This document shows positions 17,482 to 28,300 of a stretch of 49,422 nt of DNA, one piece after another. The notes below the pieces were generated by a model. That model was not told where the DNA came from and searched no databases. It saw nothing but the letters and a program-made list of their open reading frames with translations. Positions within the stretch are counted from its first letter, which is position 1; each line of letters starts with the position of its first letter. Position numbers and translations under genes: made by a program. Source of the stretch: Candidatus Methylumidiphilus alinenensis (GTDB taxonomy: Bacteria > Pseudomonadota > Gammaproteobacteria > Methylococcales > Methylococcaceae); assembly GCA_003242955.1 (NCBI GenBank), contig QJPH01000259.1, forward strand, positions 1 through 49,422, written 5' to 3'.

Positions 17482-20400
17482 TGGGACGCTCCGGTAAATT
17501 CCGCAATTTCTTGGTCGATCAAGGCTTCCAACTCGGCTTCCGACATCTGTCGAATGGCGGCAAGCTCGTCGTCGCGCCCACTGGCAGCAGCAACAGCTTG
17601 GATGCCCGGAGTCGGCAGTTCGTCGAAAGCCGGCATTTGTTCAAGCAAATAATCGGTCAGCGCTTCCACGCTGGGGTATTCAAACACCAGGGTGGAAGGA
17701 AGCACGATGCCCAAAGAGGATTGCAGGCGGTTGCTTAGCTGCAATGCCATCAACGAATCCATCCCCATGTCGAAGAATCCACGGCGTGCTGCCGGCAACT
17801 CTTGTGCGCCCAACACCCTAGCCACTTCGATTTTAAGGTGGTTACGTAGCAAATCGATGCGTTCATGGGGTGGCGCATCGCGCAGTCGAGGCATGAAACT
17901 CAGTGGCGCAGCCGTGGGTGCTTGCACCAACATGGATAGAAACGGTGACGAGGTTTGCAAAGCGTCGGCAAATGCCGGCCAATCCATGTCGATGACACCG
18001 ACGCAAGCGGCTATCGAGCGTGTCGCCAAGGCGGACAGCACTCTTTGCAAGATACGCATTCCCATGACCGGTTCTAGCAAACGCTCGCCCTGTGAGTTCC
18101 CCCGCACACCCATGCCGGAATTTGCCCAGGAACCCCAGCAGATGCTGACCGCAGGCACGCCTTGCCTGCGTCCGTAGGCTGCCAACCCATCCATGAAAGC
18201 ATTGGCGGCGGCGTAGCTGCCTTGGCCTGCAGAGCCTAGCAGCGAGGCACCGGAGGAGAACAGCACGAAGAAATCGAGTGCAAGTAAACAAGTTTGCCTA
18301 TACAGGTTCCAACTGCCCGCGACTTTAGGCGCCATCACCCTCTGAAATTGCGCCCACGTTTGTTGCAGCAAAATGCCATCGTCAAGCACCCCCGCGGCAT
18401 GGATTATTCCGCGCAGAGGCGGCATTGTCGCGTTGATTTCCTCCAACAGCATCCCGACATCCTCCGCGTTGGCCATGTCGGCCTTGCGGACTTGGATATC
18501 GGCATCGCGCAGCAATGGCTCGATCACTTCCCGCCTGCCTTCCAATCCGCTGCGGCCTGTGAGTACGAGATGCCTGGCACCCTGGCCAATAAGCCACTCA
18601 GCCACTTGCAAGCCGAGTGCGCCCAAGCCGCCCGTGATCAAGTAAGTCGCGTCGGCGCAAACGGCTTGCGCTTGCGGTAAGGCAAAATCGACGGTACTGT
18701 GAACCAGACGGGCGACATACCGTTGTCCGGCGCGGAAGGCCAATTGGTCCTCGCCTTGGGCATCCCACAATTCCGTCAGCAAGATACCGGCGGCATCCAT
18801 GCAGGATTCTGCGTCGGCAAAGGCAGTTTCTGGGTCCAAGTCTAAAATCCCGCCCCATAGTTGCGGTGTTTCTAGCGCGACGACCCGTGCCAGTCCCCAT
18901 AATGAGCTTTGCGCAACACCCGTGGCGGCGTTTACCACGGCCACGGCACCTCGTGTGGCAAACCACAAACGCGGTTGCAGCATCCGTTGCCGTAGAGCTT
19001 GCAGCAAATGCAAGGTGCTGGCGCACACTAGGCATTGTGCGGCCTGCAACTCGGAATCCGTCAAGGCATCGGCTGTAGCAGCATCCAAACTCCACAGGTG
19101 GATCACCCCCTGCAAAGGCCCGACTAGCGCAATCTCCGCCAGCAAACGCTGAAAATCGTCAGGCTTGGCCGGGTTTAATATCCACACTCCGTTTTGTTGG
19201 TTCCAGTTTTCGCCGGCATAAGCCAGGTGGCAATCCTGTCTTTGTTCGCGCAGTAATGTGGCCAGTGCCGCCCCCACGCCAGTGGGGTCAGCCAAGATCA
19301 ACCAAGCCCCGGAGGGTAATAGGGGAAGTGAACGCTCTTGGCGTTGCATCACCCGCCATTCGACCTCATAAACCCGCTCGGCCATGTCCTGCGACCCCAT
19401 CCCGGACTGTTCGGCGACATGACGCTGCTGTTGCCGGATGAGCGCCTCCGCAAGTTGCGGCAACAGAGTGTGCTGTTGCTCGGAAAACTGGCCGCTGTGT
19501 CGCAGCAGCGCGGTTAGTTGCTGGGTATCGCCTTTGTGCAGCAGGCCGATTAGCGGCGTATGCAGTTCGCCGGTATTGGACTCCTTGTAGCCTTGGGCAT
19601 GCCGCTTGATCCAATGGCTGCGACGCTGGAAGGGATAAGTCGGCAAGATTACCCTGCGATAATCTTGGCCTGCATCGACCCGCGCCCAGTCAATCGCCAC
19701 GCCGTGGGCATAGAGGTGTGCCAGTGCGCCGAACATAGTTTGCCAGTCGTCCTGAGCCTTGTTCAGGCTAGGCAACCAGAGTAAGGGATTTTCGCTGGGA
19801 ACACCGGGCTCCAGACACTGCCGCCCCATGCCCAATAACACCGGCTTGGGGCCGGTCTCGATGAAAACGGCACAACCTTGCCGTCTGAGGGTTTGCATGC
19901 CTGCGGCAAAGCGCACTGGCTCGCGGATATGGCGACACCAATAACCGGGGGTGGCGATATCGTCAGATGCCGGTTCCCCGGTCAGATTCGAGATCAGTTC
20001 AATTTGCGGCGGTGCATAGTGTACCGTTCGTGCCACCTCGGCAAACTCTTCCAGCATAGGCTCCATTAGCGGGGAATGGAAGGCGTGGGACACCGCGAGC
20101 AGGGTGGCTTTGAAACCGGAGGACTGAAAATCAGCGGCTATGGCTTGGATGCGCCCGGCCTTGCCGGAAATGACGGTGTTTTGTGGGCCGTTGACGGCGG
20201 CAATCGCCACTTCGCCAAGGAAAGGGGCGACGGCCGCCGCCACGCGTTGCTCGTCTGCCCCCACGGCCACCATTGCGCCGTCCCTAGGCAGGGCCTGCAT
20301 CAAACGCCCGCGGGCTGCGATAAGCTTGATGCCGTCATCCAAGCTGAAGATCCCGGCCAGGCAAGCGGCCACGTATTCACCCACGCTATGGCCTATCATC

Positions 20401-22364
20401 ACATCGGGCCGGATGCCCCAACTCAGCCACACTTGGGCGAGGGCGTATTCCAACGCAAACAGCGCGGGCTGGGTATGGCAAGTTTCCTCAAGTGCGGTTT
20501 CGCCTTGGCCTTCGCCGAACATCAACGCCGTTAGAGACTGGCCCAGCAGCGGCGCCAATAGTTCTCCGCAACGATCCAGCGCTTGCCGGAAGATCGGCTG
20601 TGTTTCATACAAGCGCTTGCCCATGCCCACATACTGCGATCCCTGCCCGGTAAACAAAAAGGCAATTTTGGGCGGCGTGGGAGCGGACACATCCCCTTGG
20701 ACGATGCCTAAAGGCATTTCACCACGGACGAATGCCTCCAATCTGGCCTGCGCCTGCCCCAGCGTGGCGGCGGCCACGCCAAGACGGTGAGCAAAGTGGG
20801 CGCGACCCTGATGGGTGGTAAAGCAAATATCCCCCAAACACCAGCCATCCCCCCTGTCGGCGGCGGTCTGTTGCCGCTTGTCCAAACACTCTGCGTAATG
20901 TTGCGCGAGTGCCCGCAAAGCCGTCTCGGTTTTGGCACTCAATGTCAACAGATACAGCGGAGGTTCAATCGCGGCTGGCCGGGCTGGCATGGCAGGGGCT
21001 TCCTCGATGATGACATGCGCGTTCGTCCCGCTGAGGCTGAACGAACTGATGCCCGCGATGCGTTTCTTTAGGCGTGGCCATGGGCGGAGCGTTGTCGGCA
21101 CGACCATCGACAATTGATCCCAGGCGACATGGGGGTTTGGCTCCGTAAAATGCAGATGCGGCGGTATCTGTGCGTGTTGAAGTGCCAATACGGTTTTGAT
21201 CACACCGGCCACGCCGGCTGCAGCCTCCAAATGGCCAATATTGGTTTTCACCGAGCCTAACACCAGAGGTTCCGTACGTTCGCCAAAAACCGCATGTAAC
21301 GCATCCACCTCAATCGGGTCGCCTAACACAGTGCCCGTGCCATGGGCTTCGATATAGCCAATTTCGCCAGGGGTTAATTTGCCGTTGGCCAAGGCTTGGC
21401 GGATCAATTTTTGTTGGCTCACGCCGTTAGGAACCGTCAGGCCGCTACTGCGCCCGTCATGGTTCACGGCGGAACCGCGAATGACCGCCAGAATCTGGTC
21501 ATGGTTGTTGACGGCGTCCGCCAGCCGTTTCAACACCAGCACTCCGCAGCCCTCGCCGCGACCATAGCCGTCGGCGGCGGCGGCAAACGCTTTGCTGCGC
21601 CCGTCAGGTGCCAACGCACGGGCCCGTGAACCGATGATGCTCATGTGGGGTACTAAAATTAGGTTGGCTCCACCCACCAAGGCCAATTCACATTCTGCCA
21701 CACGCAGGCTTTGCACTGCCAGGTGCAAAGCGACAAGGGAGGCCGAGCAAGCGGTATCGACGGTGAGTGTCGGGCCTTGAGTGCCAAGGAAATAAGCCAA
21801 GCGTCCCGAGTCCATGCTCGGCATGTTGCCAGTGCCGGTGTAGACGTTCGCCTCGGATAGCGGATAAAAAGCCTCGTGTAAATAATCGTGATGCTCAGAC
21901 CCGATGAAGATTCCAGTTTGGCTGTTGTGCAATAGCAGCGGGGAAATGGCAGCCCGTTCGATGGCCTCCCAACTCACTTCTAACAGCAAACGCTGCTGTG
22001 GATCGAGCATCTCGGCTTCGCGCGGAGAAATGCCAAAGAAGTCGGCATCAAAGCCGTCGACCCGGTCGATCAGGCTGGCCCTGCGCACATACATGCAGCC
22101 GGCAGCTTCTGGGTCGGGATCGTGGTAAACATCACAATCCCAGCGCTCCTTAGGTATGTCCACGGTGGCATCGACACCGTCACGCAAGGATGACCAGAAC
22201 AGCTCGGGATCGTTGCCGCCGCCAGGGAAACGGCAAGACATGCCAATGATGGCGATCGGTTCGCTGCGAGCCTGTTCAAGCACCCCGAGCTTGGCCTGCA
22301 ATTGTTTGATGGCCAATAAGGCACGCTTAGTCGCACTATCATCATGTGTTTGATGAGTGTTCAT
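17478..22364 (-). CDS. Type I PKS module: KS-AT-KR-ACP
   Basis: This 1628-residue protein is the second PKS module. The KS has TACSAS near 201, HGTGT and KTNIGH. The AT has GHSVGEY near 657 and HAFHS (malonyl type). A helical linker containing TPLIGLLHKGD precedes the KR, whose NADPH motif TGGLGALG lies near 1242 with an LDD motif and YAAANA near 1381. The ACP site is GMDSLMA near 1531. No DH or ER is present, so a beta-hydroxyl should remain. I place the start at ATG 22364 (MNTHQTHDD), one base after the upstream stop (TAACATG). A longer open frame to 22496 would add 44 basic residues that overlap the upstream ACP region and match nothing in PKS proteins. The C-terminus overlaps the next gene by 4 bp. 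Confidence 0.94.
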   Translation of the reverse strand: MNTHQTHDDSATKRALLAIKQLQAKLGVLEQARSEPIAIIGMSCRFPGGGNDPELFWSSLRDGVDATVDIPKERWDCDVYHDPDPEAAGCMYVRRASLIDRVDGFDADFFGISPREAEMLDPQQRLLLEVSWEAIERAAISPLLLHNSQTGIFIGSEHHDYLHEAFYPLSEANVYTGTGNMPSMDSGRLAYFLGTQGPTLTVDTACSASLVALHLAVQSLRVAECELALVGGANLILVPHMSIIGSRARALAPDGRSKAFAAAADGYGRGEGCGVLVLKRLADAVNNHDQILAVIRGSAVNHDGRSSGLTVPNGVSQQKLIRQALANGKLTPGEIGYIEAHGTGTVLGDPIEVDALHAVFGERTEPLVLGSVKTNIGHLEAAAGVAGVIKTVLALQHAQIPPHLHFTEPNPHVAWDQLSMVVPTTLRPWPRLKKRIAGISSFSLSGTNAHVIIEEAPAMPARPAAIEPPLYLLTLSAKTETALRALAQHYAECLDKRQQTAADRGDGWCLGDICFTTHQGRAHFAHRLGVAAATLGQAQARLEAFVRGEMPLGIVQGDVSAPTPPKIAFLFTGQGSQYVGMGKRLYETQPIFRQALDRCGELLAPLLGQSLTALMFGEGQGETALEETCHTQPALFALEYALAQVWLSWGIRPDVMIGHSVGEYVAACLAGIFSLDDGIKLIAARGRLMQALPRDGAMVAVGADEQRVAAAVAPFLGEVAIAAVNGPQNTVISGKAGRIQAIAADFQSSGFKATLLAVSHAFHSPLMEPMLEEFAEVARTVHYAPPQIELISNLTGEPASDDIATPGYWCRHIREPVRFAAGMQTLRRQGCAVFIETGPKPVLLGMGRQCLEPGVPSENPLLWLPSLNKAQDDWQTMFGALAHLYAHGVAIDWARVDAGQDYRRVILPTYPFQRRSHWIKRHAQGYKESNTGELHTPLIGLLHKGDTQQLTALLRHSGQFSEQQHTLLPQLAEALIRQQQRHVAEQSGMGSQDMAERVYEVEWRVMQRQERSLPLLPSGAWLILADPTGVGAALATLLREQRQDCHLAYAGENWNQQNGVWILNPAKPDDFQRLLAEIALVGPLQGVIHLWSLDAATADALTDSELQAAQCLVCASTLHLLQALRQRMLQPRLWFATRGAVAVVNAATGVAQSSLWGLARVVALETPQLWGGILDLDPETAFADAESCMDAAGILLTELWDAQGEDQLAFRAGQRYVARLVHSTVDFALPQAQAVCADATYLITGGLGALGLQVAEWLIGQGARHLVLTGRSGLEGRREVIEPLLRDADIQVRKADMANAEDVGMLLEEINATMPPLRGIIHAAGVLDDGILLQQTWAQFQRVMAPKVAGSWNLYRQTCLLALDFFVLFSSGASLLGSAGQGSYAAANAFMDGLAAYGRRQGVPAVSICWGSWANSGMGVRGNSQGERLLEPVMGMRILQRVLSALATRSIAACVGVIDMDWPAFADALQTSSPFLSMLVQAPTAAPLSFMPRLRDAPPHERIDLLRNHLKIEVARVLGAQELPAARRGFFDMGMDSLMALQLSNRLQSSLGIVLPSTLVFEYPSVEALTDYLLEQMPAFDELPTPGIQAVAAASGRDDELAAIRQMSEAELEALIDQEIAEFTGASQ

Positions 22365-22365
22365 G

Positions 22366-25300
22366 TTAAAAATCCACCTTATCCAGTTCGGCCAGCAACA
22401 AGTCTTCCGCTTCTTCGGCGGAAAGTTGCTCAATCGCCGCCGCCCAGTCATCGGGGCTGTCTGCTTGGCTCGCTTCCTCTTGGTTTGCGGTTGCATCCAA
22501 ATCTAACACAGTGTGCGCCAGATGTTCAGTCAACGCGGCAATCGTCGAATAGTTGAAAGCGAGTGTCGCCGGTAACGCGCAGCCTAGGCTGTTTTGCAGA
22601 TAATTGCGCAGTTCGATGGAAGTGAGCGAGTCCATGCCTGCATCAAAGAAGCCTTGCTGCAAACCCAGTCCTTTGCCGCTTGGACCACGCCCCAACACCT
22701 TCTCTACCTGTTCTTGGATATGGGCAAGCAAGAAGCCACGGCGTTTGCTGGGTGCCGTCTCTTGCAACTGCTGGCGGAAGTTTGGTTGCGCCGCCCTCCG
22801 TTCCTTCCCTGCCGCACCTTGTCCAAGGCCTGTAGACTCGCGTATGAACTTCGCGTAAAAGGGGGTGGGCACGGGCCATTGCGCCAACCATTTGTCCCAG
22901 TCCACTGCCAGCACGGCTGCCTGGGTCGCGTTGTCACGCAGCAACAAATCCATCGCTGCCACGCCTTGTTCCGGGGCGATCAAGCGGATGCCGTAACCTG
23001 CGAGCCGATGCAGGTCGCGCTCGCCGAGGCGGGCGGCCATGCCGACTTCGGCCCAAGATCCCCAGTTGATCGACAATCCAGGCAAACCCAAGGCGCGGCG
23101 ATGGTGCGCCAGAGCATCCAAAAAGGCGTTGGCGGCGGCATAGTTGCCTTGGCCTGTCGAGCCTAGCAGCGCGGCCACCGAAGAAAAACATACAAAGTGG
23201 TCAAGTGGCATGGTTTGCGTCATTTGATGCAAATGCCACGCACCCGCTGCTTTCGCTCCCATCACCCTAGCCCATTTGGCGAGCGATTGCTGTTCCAGCA
23301 CACCGTCATCTAACAGTCCAGCCGCATGGAAAATGCCTCGCAAGGGTTGTGGACACTGCCTCAGCAGGCTTTCGACCTCATCGGCGCGACTGACATCGGC
23401 CTTAACCACCACCACTTCGATGCCTTGTTGAGTCAAGTCACTGACCAGTGTTTGCGCATCTTGCGTGGCCGCGCCTTTGCGACCCGTCAGCACGATCCGC
23501 CGTGCGCCGCTGGCTGCTAGCCAGTGCGCCACTTGGCAACCCAAACCGCCCAGTCCTCCCGTCACCAAGTAACTGCCATCGGTCCGAATCACATTACCGG
23601 CAGCAGACGAATCTGCCGGTAGAGTCGGCAAAGTAATGACAATTTTGCCAATGTGCTTGGCCTGTTGCATAAGCCGGAAGGCATCGACCATGTCTTGGAT
23701 GGGGAAGGCCGTGTACGGTAGCGGTTGCAACTCGCCCTGCCCAAATGCCGCCATCAATTCACTCAAAATTCTGAGTGTCAGGCTATTGTCGGCCTCGGAG
23801 TCCTCTTTGAAGTCAAATGGCAAATACACTGCATCAGGGCGCTGCCGACGCATTTGTTCGTGCGTCCACACGCCAATCTTGCCCAGTTCGACAAAACGGC
23901 CCCCCTGGGCTAGGATTGATACGTTTTTATCGATGAACTCGCCATTCAAGCTGTTAAGGATGACATCCACCCCTTGTCCCTGGGTCATCGCTTGAATGTC
24001 GCCGGCAAAATCGAGGGTGCGCGAATTCAGGATATGAGCGATACCGCTTGCTTCAAGATGCCTCCATTTGGACGGACTAGCCGTAGCGAAGATTTCCGCC
24101 CCCGCCCGCCGCGCCAACTGCACCGCCGCTTGACCGACACCTCCGGCTGCTGCGTGAATCAATACCCTGTCGCCGGCTTTCAGCGGGGCCAAATGACATA
24201 GTCCATACCAAGCCGTGGCGAAGGCCACGGGAATCGTCGCAGCCTCAGCAAAATTTAAATGTGCGGGTTTATGGACGACATTATTTGCCGACACAGTCAC
24301 AAAACTGGCCAAGCTGCCGTCAGCCATCGCGATGACTTCGTCACCCACTTGCAAACCCGCGACTAGTCCGCCTACTGCGCTGACCACACCGGCGCACTCA
24401 AAGCCCAGAGGCACATCTCTGGCCTCGGTAATGCCCAGGGCCTCGGCATAATACTCTTCCAACATGCCCAGCACATTCAATACATCGCGGAAATTCAGGC
24501 CAGCGGCATAAACTTGGACCTCCACTTCGTGCGGACCCGGTGCTTGGCGAGTCAACGGGATCAGTTGCAGCTTTTCCAACAAGCCATACTGCGCCATCCT
24601 CACGCGGAATGGCTGGCATGGTGGCTGGAGCCGCGCCCCACTCCTAGCCTCATAGCGTTGCAGGCGGGCGACATGGCGGATGCCGTGGCGATAGGCAATC
24701 TGTGTTTCCACATCGGATGCCAGTAGTTCTTGCAACAACGGCTGCACCGCCGCAAACGGCTCGACCTGCATGTCCAAATCCACTATCACGCAGCCAAGCT
24801 CTTGATATTCTTGACGTATCACCTGTGCCAATCCCCATGTCACGGATTGTTGCAACTGTAGCGTGGACGGATAGCCCACTGGCTGCGCTCCGCAGGTAAC
24901 CAACCATAGCTTGGCGGGAGGGCTGGTTTGCGCCAGTGCTTGGGCCAGATGCAAGCCACTGGCGTAACTCAGCGAACTTTCCAAATTTTGCGCCGTGCTG
25001 GCATCGTCCAAGCTCCACAAGTTGATTACATTTTGCTGTGCAGCCCGGTGGACATGTGGCAACGGCGAATCCCGCAGTAGTTGCCGGAAATGCTCTGGTT
25101 CGCACGGATTCAGGCGATATTCATTGGCATTCACCTGCTCGTACAGCAGGCCTGGCCGGACGACCACCACGCGCTGCCCTAGCTGTTCAAGCCCGTCGGA
25201 AAGTTCATCGCCGATACCGGTCTGGTCGGTAAACACCAACCACTCGCATTCCTTGGTGTGTGGCAACCCGGCACATTCCCGGGATTCCCAATCCACGGTG

Positions 25301-28300
25301 TAGAACCAGTCGGGCAACGGTTTTTGGATGCCCATGCCTGATGTCCCGTGATGACGGCGCATGGAAAAACCGGTCCATGCAGCCACGATTTCGCCTTGCT
25401 CATCAAACAGCAAGGCATCGCCAGTCAGCAGGCCGCCTTGTGCAGCCTCTGGACGGAGGCGTGCGTGGCTCCAAAGGCGCGCTGGGGGACGGGCAAAGAT
25501 TTGGAAGCGTTCCACCAACATCGGCAGATAATCCCCTTGCGGCATCAGCACGGCGAGTATATGCCCGCAAGCATCAAGCAAGGCTGGATGCAGATGATAA
25601 TGCTCCACGCTGGCAGCCAAGCCAGGCGGTAGTTGGATAAGCCCCAGCACTTCCTCGCGGTTCTTCCATATCTGCTCGACGATTTGAAAAGTTGGACCGT
25701 AGTTCATGTGATAGGCGGCATACATATCCGCCGGGGCGATGCGCTGCGGGCAGCGGGCAAGCAAAGCGTCCACATCAATCCTTTCTGCCGGTTTGCTCCC
25801 GGCTCGAACCAGTGGCGACGGGGCCGTGTCTTTCACACTCTGCAATTGCGCGGAAACGCATAGTGTCCAAATTGACCGCTCCGATTGGATATGCGGCGGG
25901 CCACGGCTGAAAACTTGCAAAGTGTAGCCACCGTGCGCGTTTGGTTTGACAACGGTTTGAACCGTGGTCGCAGTATCGGCGGGAAGTGCCAAGGGTTGGT
26001 GGACGAACACATCCGCCACTGTAAATTTATCATCGGCACCGCGCTCCTTTGCCGTGAAGACAGCATTCCCGGCAGCCCAAGCCATGTCTAAAAAGCCCGT
26101 TAACGGCATCAAGATCGTCTGCCCGACCCGATGGTCGGCGACCCAGGCCAATGACGGCCAAGCGGGATTGATACACCCTTCAAACCGCATTTCCTTTGCA
26201 TAGGGGGAATCATCATCTGCGTCGGTGGCCAAGTGCAAGGGCCGCCCCAACAGCGGATGCACGTTTTCTTCATGGTTGCCGCCGGGTAACACGGCATTGG
26301 CCGTTCGCTGGCATGCTTCGATCCAGTGGCGCTGGCGTTGGAAAGGATAGGTCGGCAACGGCACTCTCCGCCGCGCATAATCCCGGTCAAATCCTGCCCA
26401 ATCCACCTTTACCCCTGATTTATATAAGATTGCCAGACTGTTCAGCAACACCTGCCAGTCGTCATGTCCTTGGCGGAGACTGGGTAGCCAAACAGGCAGA
26501 AGCGGACTGGCGCTTTCTGGGTCCACGTCAGTCGGTGCAAGGGGGCTGTCGATACATTGCTGCGCCAGATTTAGCAAAGTTGGTTTAGGTCCAACCTCAA
26601 CGAACGCGCCTATGCCTTGCTGGCGCAGATTCACCATGCTAGCGGCGAATTGCACTGGCTGGCGGATGTGATCGCGCCAGTACGCTGCCGTCGTGATCTC
26701 CTGATCGGCCAACGCGCCGGTAACATTGGAAACGAGCGCAAACTTGGGGGGTGCAAAGCTCACGCTACGCGCCACCGCCTCAAACTCGGCCATCATCGGC
26801 TCCATCAAGGGAGAGTGGAAGGCATGGGAAACGGTTAACATTTTGGCTTTGATGCCAGATGCGGCCAGTGCGTCGCAGATTTCCCGCAGTGCTTCCCGCT
26901 CGCCGGAAATAACAATATTCTCCGGGCTGTTGAAGGCGGCAATGGCAACGCTCGCGGGATAAGATGCCAACACCTCGACGATTTGTCCCTCATTGGCAAA
27001 CACAGCCGCCATCGCCCCGACAGGAGGCAGGGCTTGCATCAAGCGAGCGCGGGCAGCAATCAGCTTAAGGCCATCTTCCAAGCTGAAGACACCGGCAATG
27101 CATGCCGCCACCCATTCACCCACGCTATGCCCCATCACTGCGGCGGGCTGGATGCCCCAACTCAGCCATAATTGCGCCAAGGCGTATTCTAGGGCGAACA
27201 GCGCTGGCTGGGTGTAGGCTGTCTCGTCAATCAAGGCTTGACCGCCGCCCTCCCGGTCCTGTGGATACATGATGCCCAACAGTGACTCTCCTAAGTGCGG
27301 ACGGAGGATTTCGTCGCAACGATCAAGCGTCTGGCGGAAACTGGGCTGGGTTTCGTAGAGTTGGCGACCCATGCCCACATACTGCGAACCCTGGCCGGTG
27401 AAAAGAAAGGCGATTTTCGGCGTGTGCGGATGCGGTGTAAATACAGGTGTGTCCACCACTTCCAACAGTTGGGTGCGCAACTGATCGACTGACCGGGACG
27501 CGAAGGCCAGCCGGTGGTTGAAATGCTTGCGTCCAACGTTGGCGGTGAAGCAGACATTGCTCAAAGCTGTGTCGGGGCATGACTGGAGGTAATCGGCGAA
27601 ATGTTGCGCCAATATGCGCAGCGCTGGCTCGGTTTTAGCCGACATGGCCAACACACACCACTCGCGCTCGCAAGTCACTTCCAAGACTTGCCCGGTCATC
27701 GGCGCCTCTTCCAAGATCAGATGGGCATTCGTTCCACCCATGCCAAAGGCACTGACACCGGCACGGCGCGGGGTGCCATTGACCGGCCAGGCGGCCAGTT
27801 GCGTATTCACATAAAAAGGGCTATTGGCAAAGTCGATGCGTGGATTCGGCCTGACATAATGCAAGCTCGGCGGCAGCAAACCCCTTTGCAGGGACAATGC
27901 GGTTTTAACCAAGCCGGGCATGCCGGCCGCAATCATCAGATGGCCAAAATTGGTTTTGACGCTGCCAATGGCGCAGAAGCCAGTTTGTGCTGTGTCTTGC
28001 CGATAAGCGCCGGACAGGGCTTCCACTTCCACCGGATCGCCCACGGCGGTGCCGGTACCATGCGCTTCAACATAACTTATGCTAGACGCACTGACTTGGG
28101 CTGACCTTAGAGCGGCACTGATGACCTTGCTTTGTCCGACCACACTGGGCGCGGCGTAGCCGACTTTGGCGGCACCGTCGTTATTGACAGCCGAGCCGCG
28201 TATGACGGCATAGATATGGTCGCCGTCGGCCAAGGCATGGTCCAATAATTTGAGCACCACCATGCCTGCGCCATCGCCGAAAACAGTGCCTTGGGCACTG

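Noticed and set aside
22365-22496. N-terminal extension of the second PKS module (44 residues)
   Set aside because: It overlaps the ACP end of the upstream gene and is not PKS-like; ATG at 22364 gives a normal N-terminus right after the upstream stop.
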